Positions 25,004-37,690 of a stretch of 64,000 nt of DNA are shown here, in pieces. Positions within the stretch are counted from its first letter, which is position 1. Every line of letters begins with the position of its first letter. The translations under genes were made by a program, and so were the position numbers. The notes below the pieces were generated by a model. It did no database searches. It had not been told where the DNA came from and was given only the letters and a program-made list of their open reading frames with translations. The stretch comes from Stomorhina lunata (lineage: Eukaryota; Arthropoda; Insecta; Diptera; Rhiniidae): contig OW121741.1 in the NCBI GenBank assembly GCA_933228675.1, positions 24,275,224-24,339,223 on the forward strand, written 5' to 3'.

Positions 25004-26755
25004 ATTTTTATTAACCTCCAAATTTTTAGTACTTTTTAAGTACATATTTACCTTAAAATGAGTACCTTTTATTATAAATAAACTAAAACTGCTATAAAAA
25101 TAAACGGAAAAAATAATAAATATTTTAACAATTAAATTAAATAATTGAATTTAATGTAAATTTGTCTATCTGTCCGTCCTTCTGTCTGTTTGAACAATTA
25201 CTAAAATAGTGTCGAAATGCGTGTCTTGTTTGCATAAAATTACCAAATTAAAATAGTTTCAAAAAAGTAGTCGGTTGGTTTGAATTCAAAGGCGTTATAA
25301 TGTCCATACATGATATGTCTGGGTACATACAAATTTTATGGTTATGTTTAAGTTTTGTACTAATTTGTACATTAAAAAACTATAAAACGAAAAAAAAAAC
25401 TATTTTTAAGGAATATGTATCCGTATTATTCTATAAATGCTAATATTGACGGTTGGAATTTTGTTCTTTTTTATAGGTTCGTAGGTACTAATTTAGAATT
25501 TTTCTTTGGCAATTTAGTCAATGGGATGTTTGTATCAGTGGCCTTTCTTTGTTGGTTTTTTTTGACCATTTGTCTCCTCAGACACAAGACAGCACTATCC
25601 ATTAAAATGTCTTCGTAATTATATGTGTGAAATAAAAAAAAACTAAAAAACCAAACATCAAAGAGCAGGCCTGTCGTTAACGCCCCATTATTATTATGGC
25701 TGACAACATTTTTAACACCTTGCATTGTTTGCCGATAGTACCCACTCTGGGTAGGGAATGAGCCGAACGAACGGTTTCTGAATACAACTCAGACGTTCAT
25801 TCATTTTTATTCGATTATTCATACATTGTTGTTCGTTTGTTTTACACTTTTTGCTTCTAAAAACCACTTATCATCACAAACATCGTAATCATTATCATCA
25901 TCATCATCATGCATTACGTCTAAGTTTCACGTAAAAAATTTAAAACAAATTAAAAATACTAAATAAGTAGCACTTCGCTACAAATTGTGCCAACTCACAC
26001 GGTGCCTCTACCTTTAGTTTTCTTCGCTGAAATGCCTGATGGCATATAATTATTGTGATTAGAATTTAGCTGGCAAATTAAATTTTCCACTTGAAAACTA
26101 CAAAAGGCATCAACTGAATTGAAAAGTCGATACAACACATGGCTTGAATATTTTCAGGGTATATACAAATTATTGGTTGTAATGTTAGCATTTTGGCTTA
26201 AATAATTAATATGTTGCCGTTAGTTAATTGTCGGAGTGAAAAGAAAGATCGGTAAGCAATATCCAATAATGCATAAAATTTTGTTTTTAACAGCTGAACT
26301 CAAAATATACAATACAAACGAAGTGTTAAAAAAAAAACATTAAAATAGAGCTGGAAGAGTAATATAATAATAGGATATTTTTGAAGAAAATAGTAGATCG
26401 TCTGCTTCAGACTCACATCAGATAATGGCTTTTTGGCATGCCTTAGACGATCTCAATCTTATTTGGATTGGTATCGTCCTAAGTTTGAAAACTTTGTTTA
26501 TGTACTCATTCATTCAGAAATAGGACCGATTTAGATCAAACCTTTTTTCAATATATGAATCGACTTTTGCAAATTTAACTTAATTTTTTTGCATTAATAT
26601 TAGAAAGGTAACCTTCATGTAGATATATAACACTTCAATATAACAATTTAATACAAATGCAGTCACAAAAGTCATATTGTTAATTATTTAAAAATTTATG
26701 TCTTGATTATGATGCCTTGACATATCTCTATTGTTATGAGTAATATCAGAACTGT
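25004..26755. other. Unique region, no convincing gene
   Basis: Opposed frames at 25415-25618 (plus) and 25471-25725 (minus) overlap and neither shows a domain. A DINE-type microsatellite remnant (GTCTATCTGTCCGTCC) lies near 25164. An (ATC)n run lies at 25893-25911. Confidence 0.5.
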
Positions 26756-27545
<790 letters not shown>

Positions 27546-27659
27546 CTGGTAAAAGAATATTGACTTCTAAGCTACTGGACCTTGACTCAAGAACTTGGTC
27601 TTCGAGGTCGCATAATTTCAATACCAAACTTTTCCAAGAAATGAGAAATATTCTAATTC

Positions 27660-28232
27660 TATTCTTTCTATTCAGTTAATTTTGAATTATTTTATTTATT
27701 TTGTCCGACCAACACATAGTTTGCATAGTTTACAGTTTAACTCATTTTAATAATTTTGGAAATTGGCCATACCAACAGAAACCTCCGTCGACTCATGCGC
27801 AACAACAAATGCATAGTTTACGACTTAATTCATTTTGAGTAGTTTTCACTGGCGCCACCTGAAGTTGTTCATACCAACTAAGAAACCTTCGTCTGTTTAT
27901 GCGTAATAACTTTGCTTATGATTATAACATGATCAAATGCACAGTTTACGATTTAAATAACTTTGAGTAATTTTATGTGGCGCCACCTGTCGGACTTTGC
28001 ACATTCCAAATCATAAACATTCGTTGGCTTATCCGCAACAACTTTGCTGAAGATTATAGCATGATTAAATGTACAGCTTACAATTAAATTGACTTCGAGT
28101 AAATTTTAGTGGCGCCACCTGTCGAAATTTTTCATACCAACTAAGAAACCTTCGTTAGTTCATGTGCAACAACTTTGCTAAAGATTGTAGCATGATTAAA
28201 TGTACAGCATACTATTAAATTGAAAAAAGTAT
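27660..28232 (+). mobile_element. Minisatellite-bearing element, truncated copy 2
   Basis: AATTTTGAATTATTTTATTT, TTGTCCGACCAACACATAG and about four 130-bp units with GGCGCCACCTG cores near 27850, 27980 and 28112. It lacks both the CCGAGC hairpin start and the tail found in copies 1 and 3. It ends where mariner-like sequence begins. Confidence 0.85.
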
Positions 28233-28314
28233 AGAACTGAAATTCGACATCTGTCAAACTAAGTTGTTAAACCAATTTTTTTCATTTTCAGTTGAAAGTC
28301 TGACATTAACGAAA

Positions 28315-28488
28315 ATGGATCGTTAAAGGATGACACAATGCATACAAATTATCAAAACATACCACAAAAATGGTGATTCTGCCACAGCCACATATCGTGC
28401 TTTAAGAGGAGATTATGGTTTACATAATCGTCCAATCACTCAAGCAATTGGCAAAATTGTGAAGAAATTTGAAGAGGCCTGTGCATAA
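28315..28488 (+). pseudogene. Tc1/mariner transposase, N-terminal fragment
   Basis: A 58-codon stretch encodes the N-terminal helix-turn-helix of a Tc1/mariner-type transposase: QIIKTYHKNGDSATATYRAL followed by RGDYGLHNRPITQAIGKIVK and KFEEA. That domain binds the element's terminal repeats. Codon 4 is TAA and the frame closes at 28486-28488, right after the first DNA-binding domain. The catalytic DDE domain is absent and the sequence passes directly into a foldback hairpin. A family-typical enzyme is about 340 residues, so this is dead. It is of a different mariner subfamily from the copy at 53.8-54.5 kb. Confidence 0.85.
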
Positions 28489-28489
28489 G

Positions 28490-28945
28490 AGCGTCTCGAC
28501 TTATATGGAAAAAAAAAAGGTTCGCCGTACACCACCGAAAAATTTTTTTTAATTTTTTTCGTTGCACATTGGGGTCGCCAAAATACATTTTTCGTAATTT
28601 CTTACAGTCGGATCTTAAAGCGTGATATATCGATGTTTTTGTCTCGAGGAGCCCAATATTTTGCTTTAATATCCATTGTTCTCAGCTATCCACTTTTTGT
28701 ATTTATTCATCAGACCTCAGACCAATGACCTTTAAAGCGAAATATTGGGCTCCTCGAGACAAAAACATCGATATATCACACTTTAAGATACGACTGTAAA
28801 TGCTGAAGATATAAAGAAAATTGTATTTTGGCAACCAAAATGTGCGTTGAAAAAAAATATCAAAAACATTTTTCGAAACTGTCTGCAAGCAATACTTTGT
28901 ATTCGGTGGTGTATGGCGAACTTTTCTTTTCGAGACGCCCTAGTG
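28490..28945. repeat. Foldback element: about 200-bp inverted arms
   Basis: The left arm (about 28491-28687) and right arm (about 28722-28943) are complementary. Shared blocks include GCGTCTCGA, GTTCGCCGTACACCACCGA, GATATATCGATGTTTTTGTC and TCGAGGAGCCCAATATTT, and the loop is only about 35 bases. The right arm carries an extra 40-base segment around AAGTATTGCTTGCAGACAG. The opposed 61-codon frames at 28703 and 28828 are frames of the hairpin. Confidence 0.85.
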
Positions 28946-30200
28946 GACAATCTCGAAAAAACGATATATATAAATACACATCAATAAAAATTCAGACAAC
29001 ACCTGTTTCATAAATTAAATGTTTGTAATGAATCCAAATGGGTTTAACTTCACAATTTCCAAAAACTAGTTAATGCCACAAAAATTCAATAAAAAACCTA
29101 TAAAGTTTTAGGCTATTAAATTGTAAACATATTAAACCTTTCCTAATTGAAATTATTTAATTATTCCTCATGCAATCCTCAATAACACCAAATTAGTGAT
29201 AAAAGAATAAAAGAAATATTTATGATTTTTGGAAAAATTTTCAAATTCAATTTTTTATTACACCCAACAAATTATGAAGAAAGTACAAGCATTTAAAGCT
29301 AATAGTTTTGGGAAATTATGAACATTATGTTTATGGAAATTAATGTAATTACAAGGAAAATTTTTTAAAAATTAGACGTGTAAACAATTTATAAAAAGGC
29401 CTAATTTATGAAGAATTTTTTTGGAAAACCAAGTGATAAAGTGAAACATTTTATGTTAATGGAATTATGAATAAAATAGTTTATGGCACGTAAGATTTTT
29501 AACATAAAATTTCTAATAAATACTTTTTTGATTTGTTATCAATATTTGGAAATATCTATTTAGTAGGCGTGTGTTAGGAACGCTTCATTGCTGTTGTTGA
29601 GGGTGCTAAGGGTTAAGCATGCGCCAGACATAAATTTTGTCAAATTGTTACACATGTAATAGAAATTACATAGAAGCTGTTAATTTTCTTCAAAATTATG
29701 TACAGAAATATGTAGTAGCAGCAATGCCATGTTTCAGAAATATTTGTTATAATTTATTTTCCAAAAAAAATTTTGATGTTTTTACATTTCTTGGAACAAT
29801 TTTCAATTAACATGGGTATAAGAAGATACAAACAAACATCTTAAGACATTAGATAGAATATCTAATTTCTTGTGTGGAACGTGTTCTTCCTACCCATTTA
29901 AAATATTATTTATCTGGATTTTTTCCCATTTTTCCAGAAAGTGTGATCTTTTGAAGCGTGTCGGAGAATTTATGTTCGCATATCGAGTAGCTTGTAGCTG
30001 TCAAAACTATTAGAAAATATATCATGAATACTATAACTTCTATGTAAAATTTAAATTTATGTTATAATTCAAGGAAATCTGTAGTTTTAATAAAAAGGTT
30101 TATCAAAATTTTGGGGCATCAAACATTGAATTAAAAAGTTTTACTGCAGTGTATTGCACTAAAATCCCAATTTATTACAATTATTTGTTATTGTTTTTTT
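28946..30200. other. Unique AT-rich region, no gene seen
   Basis: About 1.25 kb without a frame over 60 codons, repeats or splice-like exon. Confidence 0.5.
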
Positions 30201-30564
30201 TTTAATATTGGACGAGATTAACCCTTTCTTCACCGCGGTGAAATGTCAAAATTTGGATTTTCTGAAAATTTTCATAACGAGATTACGGAATATTAAGAAA
30301 TAATTAGCGAATTAAAAAAAAAATATAATGAAAATAATTGTTTTTGGCAAGATTAAGTGTTTTTTATTACAAACAAAAAAATATGATCATTGATTTGATA
30401 GGTTTGTATTCGAAAAAAGCTAATCCATATTCTCTACAAAAAGATTTTGATTTGTACCCAGCAAAACTTTGGTAATGGCAAGTACTCTGATAACTGGTTA
30501 CCTTGTAACGACTACAACATACCATCCGAATAAATAATAAGTTATTACAGAAGTACTTATTTGT

Positions 30565-30640
30565 AATTAAGATGGTAATTTAAACTGAATGGCCCCGGTT
30601 CAAATCCCACCAAGGGCAACAATTTTTTTTAGTTTTTTTT
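30565..30640 (+). repeat. tRNA-like fragment (box B only)
   Basis: CCCCGGTTCAAATCCCACC carries a box-B-like GGTTCAAATCC in a T-arm-like context, followed within 20 bases by T-runs of 8 and 16. No box A is evident upstream. Probably a degraded SINE or tRNA 3' half. Confidence 0.45.
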
Positions 30641-31446
30641 TTTTTTTTTATTAAAAGAGTATTTTTAAATGTTTTTTGAATTTTAAGAACTTAAATATTA
30701 TCTTCTGTAAAAAAAAATTTTAAAACTAACTCACGTTAATGAAAAAATACCATCATGAGTCAATTTTGATTATGTAGGGGATGTTGAATACCAAACACGA
30801 TTCTAATTGGTCTTAACTTGGTAAGCCCAACTTATCTGGGTCATCCTTCATCTCAACTGTGGACACACACCTCCTCATGGTATCACCCGGGGAGCTAGTT
30901 TAACACCCATTAATATTGTGAGTTAACATATTCCGAGAGTTGTCCCATAAGATCGATAAAAATGGGTTAGGATTACGGGCTAGTAACCCTCTCTTGAAAA
31001 AAAAAATACAATAAAGAGGATAAGATTAGAATTGAAATGTCCCACTACCTAATATTAGAGGACGATGTCCGAAACTTCGATAGAAAGACCAAGTAGAGGA
31101 ACATTTTTCAAAGCTTGGCCTATAAAATTGGAGAATATTCGCACAAGATCGAAATCCATGGAATTCTAAAATATGCTCGGACTTTGACCTTAACAGGTTG
31201 TAACATTTAAGTAAGTAAGAGTCAATCTTATGTAAAAACGTATACAAAAAAGAAGATTTAAATTGTTTAAGTTTTAAAATAATTTTAAAAAAGTTTTAAA
31301 ATAATTACAAAAAATCGTACAAAAATATTTTTCCAAAAATTACAACAAAGCAAAAAAAGCAGGGAAAAACAAAGTTATTTTCACATGATTTTGGATCTAA
31401 AAATAAAAATTGTTTATATTAATTATAAGCTGCTAAGTTCTCAACA

Positions 31447-31519
31447 TATGAAGTAGCTCAGTGGAAGAGTCTCTGCCTAGCAGTCGGAGGGTCTGGGTTC
31501 GAGCCCCCATGGGATCATA
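31447..31519 (+). repeat. tRNA-like sequence with pol III A and B boxes
   Basis: Box A TAGCTCAGTGG lies at 31454-31464 and box B GGTTCGAGCCC at 31496-31506. CTCTG/CGGAG can form the anticodon stem, with CTAGCAG in the loop (AGC would read alanine codons). TATGA at the 5' end pairs with TCATA at the 3' end. The T stem is mismatched and three extra bases precede the 3' acceptor strand, so a working tRNA is unlikely. More probably a tRNA-derived module carried by the surrounding element, possibly still able to bind pol III factors. Confidence 0.55.
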
Positions 31520-31963
31520 AAAAAAATTTTGTATTTCGTTTAAAAATATATATTTTTAATAAAACAACAACAAAAAAGTTGTTGCTTTTGTTGTTGTTGC
31601 TTTCAAATTACTTACCCAAGTCATTACTTTTCTGCAATTGGTAAGTACTTGCCTCCAATGATATCCCCATGTTAATGTAATGACTTAAACAGCGAATGAG
31701 TAAGTAGTTCGTGTTCAATAGTTTAACTGTTTAACTCATTATTTGGTAATGAAAAGTTTTACTGGGTATATTATAAATGCAAAACTAACAAATCAATGTT
31801 CGTATTTACTATTTTTTAATAAAAAACAATTATTTTCATGCTTTTTTTTAAATTCGCTAATTATTTCCTAATATTCCGTAATCTCGATATGAAAATTTTC
31901 AGAAAATCCAAATTTTGACATTTGACCGCGGTGAAGAAAGGGTTAATCTCGTCCAATATTAAA

Positions 31964-32519
31964 GAACCCCTTCAACATGGGTTTTATATAAACGAAGCAA
32001 TAATATTAATTATCTTTTTTGTTAAGATTGAATACAACTAAAATTACCGAGCATTTACTCGAATTTGACCCACAAATTTACATTTTCGCGAAATTCTTCA
32101 ATTTGAAATCGCAGGTACGGCGAAACGGTTTAAGATATCGACCTAATCTTTTTTAGGTTTTATTCTCCCATTTGTCTGTTTTGACACCCTGGAAGGAAAA
32201 TTCTAAATTTGTAGTATTTGCTGAACAAAATTTCCAAAGAATTAAAAAATGATTTTTGAAACCGACCTGAGAAAAATGTACCATTTTCCAACATCAAAAA
32301 AAAATAAGTAAATTTGATTATATTTAAACAAAACTGAACTATTTACTAGTAGCAAGCCATTAAATGATAAATCATGTCTAACTTTAGAATTTCTTTATTT
32401 ACAACAAACAATTTTTGGTGCATATCCTTAGGCGTGTTTTCAAGGACATGCATTTTCGGAGGAAAACTGCATACAAAAAATTTTCACCCTAATATATATA
32501 TATATATATATATCTATAT
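31964..32519. other. Unique region ending in (TA)n
   Basis: No gene seen. A TATATA tract at 32492-32521 marks the boundary with the next element. Confidence 0.5.
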
Positions 32520-34180
32520 ATAGAATGGCTATCACGAAATCGGCCCTAACGATTTTGACAAAATTTAGACACTGGGTACCTTTTTTGCCTTATAGATCGA
32601 TTATGAAGTGACTTTGGAAGTTTTACCGCTAAGGGGGTAAAAACGGGAAAAAAAAGGGGAGAAATCGAAAGCGTTATATCTCCTAAGGTAATAGGTATAG
32701 AAACAAAATTAAAATTACGTTTTAAACAGCTATAAAAATAAGCGGACATGTGTTTGGTACTTTTTTAAATTATGTCCGATAGGGGGAAGAAAAGAGTAAA
32801 AATGGGTTTTTGGTACTTTTTTCACCAACTCTTGTTTTTAAACCAAAGAATATAGAAAGAAACTTTGTACTGCAGTCAATAGATGTGAAAGATATATTGA
32901 ATACCTTTTTGATACTTTTTTGATTTTGGGACAAAAATGGGTAAAAAAGGGATAAAATAATAACTAAACATCCCAAAAAGGAATAAGAATAGGAACATTA
33001 TGTTAACTGCGTTTTAAGAAAATGTACCGAAATCAATTGGTACCAAAGAAGTACCAAATATTCATATGGAACTTTTTAAAAATTAGGGAATTAAAAAGGG
33101 GAAAATTAGTAATGTTATAACTTTTAAACAAATGAATGTTTGTCTGTATGTATGTTCTTTATAGAATAGTAAACTATGCATTTGATCATGTTATGCTCTT
33201 CAGAGAAGATGTTGCGGATAAGCCGCGTTTTTAAGTTAGTAAGACCACCGACAGGTGGCGCCACTGAAAATTACTAAAAATTAATTAAACCCTAAATTGT
33301 GCATTTGATCATACTATAATCTTTAGCTAAGTTATAGCGCATAAGCCAGCGAAGGTTTCTTAGTTGGTGTAAACAATTTCCAACAGGTGGCGCTAATGAA
33401 AATTACTCAAAGTGTGTTAAATCGTAAACTGCGTATTTGATAATGCTATGATCTTTTGCAAAGTTAATGCACATGAGCCAACGAAGGTTTCATAGATGGT
33501 ATGAAGTAATTTCGACAGTTCGGCGAAGGTTTTTAAGTTAGTAAGACTAATTTCCGACAGGTGGCGCCAAAAAGTACTAAAAATTTATTAAATCGTAAAT
33601 TGTCTTGTATCTTTAGCAAAATTGTAGCGCATAAGCCGGCGAAGGTTTCTTAGTTGGTGTGAACAATTTCCGACAGGTGGCGCTAATGAAAATTACTCAA
33701 AGTCAATTAAATCGTAAGCTTTACATTTAATCATTTATTGCCCTTTAGCAAAGTTGTTAAGGATAAGCCGACGAAGGTTTATTAATTGGTATGATAAGAG
33801 TCCGACAGGTGGCGCCACTGAAAATTACTCAAAATGAATTAAATCTTAAATTGTGCATTTGACCATGTTATGATCATTAGCAAAGTTGTTACATATAAGC
33901 AGACGAAGGTTTCTTAGTTGGCATGAACAACTTCCGACAGGTGGCGTCACTGAAAGCTACTCAAAATTAATAAAAATTAGTAAAACTGTCAACTATGCAA
34001 ACTATGTGTTGATCGGACAAAATAATAAAAATAATTCAAAATTAACTGAATATTTGTGTTATATCTTTCCTCTGAATTTATTTTAGTACTTTATAAAATA
34101 AAATATTTATATGAAAACTTTAAAATTTTCCTCAAAATGCCTATCATAAAGCTCCGAGCAAGACTTGGTCAACCAGGTAC
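32520..34180 (-). mobile_element. Minisatellite-bearing Helitron-type element, copy 3 (longest)
   Basis: On the minus strand it starts at the right with GTACCTGGTTGACCAAGTCT (to 34180), then TTTTGTCCGATCAACACATAG and six tandem units. A unique tail of about 650 bp follows, parallel to that of copy 1 (GGTACCAATTGATTTCGGTAC and CCCTTTTTTACCCATTTTTG blocks). The far end is at about 32520 next to (TA)n. The 60-70-codon minus frames (32546, 32770) are within the tail and are not conserved with copy 1. Confidence 0.75.
33175..34000 (-). repeat. 132-bp minisatellite with CAGGTGGCGCCAC cores
   Basis: Cores CAGGTGGCG(C/T) start at 33252, 33384, 33558, 33674, 33806 and 33938. Spacings are 132, 174, 116, 132 and 132 bases. 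Four cores read CAGGTGGCGCC or CAGGTGGCGTC and two read CAGGTGGCGCTAATG. Confidence 0.92.
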
Positions 34181-35195
34181 TATAGTAGTCAAGGAGGTGG
34201 TATTAATCGTAGTCTAAAATATTGGACTTGTTCTAAAGCATAGGATATAGTCTGCTGTATACGACGTATTCTATGGTATACGACGCAGTCTAGCATAGGG
34301 CCTGGTAGTCTATTGTAAATTCTTTACATCTTTACATACCTTCTCTTGACCACCTTTGAAATATATTTTAAATTGAAACAATGTATTTTAAAAATTCTAG
34401 TAAAATTTCTAAAAATTGTGGTGGGTACAACCAATGCGTGTAGTTTTACTATAAATTATTTTCTTATGATTTCTTTCAGAAAACTCAAACAAACAAAGAA
34501 ATAAAATTCCCCAGAAGATCACTTCGTAAGATAATATTAAACAAAGTGTAGCTAAACAATTAACGTTGAATTAAATTACTACCTACTCCTACGAATAATA
34601 ATTTCAAAAAATGTATAAAAAAGCTAAGTAGTTTAGTACTACATTTTATTACAATGATTAAAAAATTCAGTTTTATTTGAAAAATTTTATGACCTTAATT
34701 CATGGAAACGCCATAAAAACATGGATTTCGTTATGAATATGAATCTCTTAGAAGAACATAATTACACCGAGAAAGTCATAAAAATTATGTTTATATTGTA
34801 CTATTTTTACAAAAATTTATGTGGCTTAAATTTTGATGTGTAGCATTTTGAAAAACGTTTTTTTCATAAAACGTAGTTTTATGAGAGTCTTAAAAATATG
34901 AAATGGGGCTGGTAAGTCTCGTGTCTGTTTGAGGTACGTGTAGCGCCAGATTTCCTGTGGCAAGATGATCGTTTATTAATGAAAATTATTTTAGAGGTTT
35001 TATTGTTACAAGAAGCGCTTTGTGTGAGTAGTTATGATTAGGCTTATTTATGTTAATTGATAGTTTTGAAGATGGCAGTCAATTCTGAGTGGGAGTTTTA
35101 TATTAATAAAAATTTAACTGTTGAAGTCAAAAGATAGTAAAATTTTTATATTTTTGTATTAATACCAAATGACTAGTTTTATAAATTAGTGACTA
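34181..35195. other. Unique region with degenerate edge of the 20-bp satellite
   Basis: 34195-34325 has recognisable but very diverged units (ATAGTCTGCTGTATACGACG). 34330-35195 has no gene, and AAACGTTTTTTTCATAAAACG near 34853 is a short hairpin. Confidence 0.5.
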
Positions 35196-37690
35196 TTAAA
35201 TCTTAAAAGTATAGAAGGTAGTCTAATAGGTAGCAGTCTTTTAGCATAAGTGGTAGTCCTATAGTATAGAAAGTTGGCTTACAGTATAGGAAGTAGTCTT
35301 ATAATAAAGGAAGGAGACCTATAGTATAGGACGTAGTCTTATAGTAGAGAACTTAGTCTTATTGTATTGGACGTAGTCTTATCGTAGAGGACTAAGTCTT
35401 ATTGCATAGTACGTAGTCTTATAGTAGAGGACGTAGGCTTATTGTATACAATGTAATCTTATAGTTCAGGACGTAGACTTATAGTATAGGCCATAGTCTT
35501 GTAGCATAGGACGTACTCTTAAGGAAGAAGTCTTATAAGAAGTAGACTTATTATATATTATAGGACGTGATTTATAGTAAAGGATGTGGTCTATAGTAAA
35601 CAACGTGGTCTTATAGTAAAGGAAGTAGTCTTATTGTATAGAACGTAGTCTTATAGTATAGGAAGTAGTCTTATTGTATAGGACGTAGTCTTATATTTCA
35701 GGACGTAGTCTTATACTTTAGGAAGCAGTCTTATAATATGGGACGTAGTCTTATAGTATAGCAAGTAGTCTTATAATATAGGACGTAGTCTTATAGTAAA
35801 GAAAGTAGTCTTATAATATAGGACGTAGTCTTATAGTATGGAAAGTAGTCTTATAGTCTAGGACGAAGTCTTATTGTATACAACGTAGTCTTATAGTATA
35901 GGCCATAGTCTTGTAGTATAGGACGTACTCTTAAGGAGGTAGTCTTATAAGAAGTAGTCTTATTATATATTATAGGACGTGATTTATAGTATAGGACATG
36001 GTCTATAGTAAACAACGTGGTCTTATAGTAAAGGAAGTAGTCTAATTGAATAGAACATAGTCTTATAGTATAGGAAGTAGTCTTATTGTATAGAACGTAG
36101 TCTTATATTTCAGGACGTAGTCTTATAGTATAGGAAGCATTCTTATAGTATAGGATGTAGTCTTATTGTATAGGAAGTAGTCTTATAGTATAAGACGTAG
36201 TCTTATAGTATAGGAAGCAGTCTTATAATATAGGACGTAGTCTTATAATATAGGACTTAGTCTAATAGTATAGGAAGTAGTCTTATAGTATAGGACGTAG
36301 TCTTTTTGTATAGGAAGTAGTCTTATAATAATGGAAGGAGACCTATAGTATAGGACGTAGTCTTATTGTATAAGACGTAGTCTTATTGTATACAACGTCT
36401 TATAGTTCAGGACGTAGTCTTATAGTATAGGATGTAGTATTATAGTATAGGATGTAGTCTTGTAGTATATGACGTAGTCTTAAAGCATAGGAAGTAATCT
36501 TATAATAAATAGTTTTATTGTAAAGGATATTATAGGACGTGATTTATAGTAAAAGACGTGGTCTATAGTAAACAATGTGGTCTAATAGTAAAGGAAGTAG
36601 AAGTCTTATTGTATAGGACGTAGTCTTATATAATAGGATGTATAGAAAGTAGTCTTATTGTAAAGGACGTAGTCTTATTTTATCGCACTTAGTTTTATAG
36701 TATAGGAAGCAGTCTCATAATATAGGACGTAGTCTTATTATAAAGGAGGTAGTTTTATAACATAGGACGTAGTCTTATAGTATAGGAAGTAGTATTATAG
36801 TATAGGATGTAGTATTATAGTATAGGAAGTAGTATTGTAGTGTAGAACATAGTCTTATAGTACAGGACGTAGTTTTATAGTATATTACTTGTATATGACG
36901 TAGTCTTATAGTTCAGGACGTAGTGTAGTACATAGTATAATTGTATAGGACGTAGTCTTATAGTACAGGATGTAGTCATATATTATTGGACGTAGTTTTA
37001 TAGTATAGGACGTAGGATTATAACATAAGACGTAGTCTTAATATATAATACGTAGTCTTATAGTAAAGGACGTAGTCTTATAGTATAGGATTTATTCTTA
37101 AATTATGGGACTCAGTCTTATAGTATAGGACATAGTACTATAGTATAGGACATAGTCCTAAACTTTAGAACGTAGTCTTGCAGTACAGGACGTAGTCTTA
37201 TATTAGAGGACGTAGCCCTATATTAAGCGCTATATGATTTTTCTTATAGTATACGACGTGGTCTTATAGTATAGGACGTGGTCTTATGGTATAAGACGTA
37301 GTCTTAATGTAAAGTATTATAGTATAGGACGTAGTCTTATATTATATGAGGTAGTCTTTTAGTATAGGCAGAAGTTTTATTGTATAGTACGGAGTCTTAT
37401 AGTATAGGACGTAGTCTTATAGTAAAGGATGTAGTATTATAGTATACGACGTAGTCCTATTGTATAGGAAGAAGTGTTATTATATAGTACGTAGTCAAAT
37501 AGTATAATACGTAGTATTATACTATAGGACGTAGTCTTATATTATATTACGTTGTGTTATAGTATATTATGCAGTCCTACGATATAGGATGAAGTCTTAT
37601 AGTAAAGGGCGTAGTCTCATAATATAGGATGTGGTCAAATAATGTAGCACGTAGTCATATAGTATAGGACGTAGTATTATAGTATATTAT
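35196..37690 (+). repeat. 20-bp satellite, left arm
   Basis: About 120 diverged copies of GTAGTCTTATAGTATAGGAC. Variants (TTATTGTA, TTATAGTTCAGG, GGAAGTAGTC, GTGGTCTATAGTAAA) are interspersed. A block of about 450 bp (around 35420-35640) recurs at about 35890-36060, showing segmental duplication. Point differences are many, so this arm looks older than its partner. Confidence 0.97.

Larger units (their letters stand above)
30456..31776. mobile_element. Nested element with TACCCAG-type inverted ends
   Basis: TACCCAGCAAAACTTTGGTA (30457) and the complement of TACCCAGTAAAACTTTTCAT ending near 31774 form about 24-bp inverted ends. A terminal TA would fit a TA-target (Tc1/mariner-like) element. 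It lies wholly within the 30201-31963 element. Confidence 0.6.
30201..31963. mobile_element. 1.76-kb nonautonomous element with about 140-bp terminal inverted repeats
   Basis: The left end reads TTTAATATTGGACGAGATTA then ACCCTTTCTTCACCGCGGTG and continues AAATGTCAAAATTTGGATTT. The complement ends at 31963 with few differences over about 140 bases. TTAA followed by CCCTTTC occurs inside both ends, reminiscent of piggyBac, but the repeats extend 17 bases beyond it. The interior holds a second nested inverted repeat and two tRNA-like sequences, and no transposase. Confidence 0.8.

Noticed and set aside
25415..25725. Overlapping 67- and 84-codon frames on opposite strands
   Set aside because: Mutually overlapping, with hydrophobic composition typical of AT-rich chance frames and no homology recognised.
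28700..28740. Third hammerhead core (CTGATGA on the minus strand near 28706)
   Set aside because: No helix II hairpin or GAAA follows at the right distance, and no complementary helix I.
31447..31519. Functional tRNA-Ala (AGC)
   Set aside because: The T stem has two mismatches and extra bases disrupt the acceptor. It sits inside a mobile element. Reported only as tRNA-like.
32546..32976. Minus frames of 67 and 68 codons in the tail of the minisatellite element
   Set aside because: The same tail in copy 1 (13700-14030) does not keep these frames.
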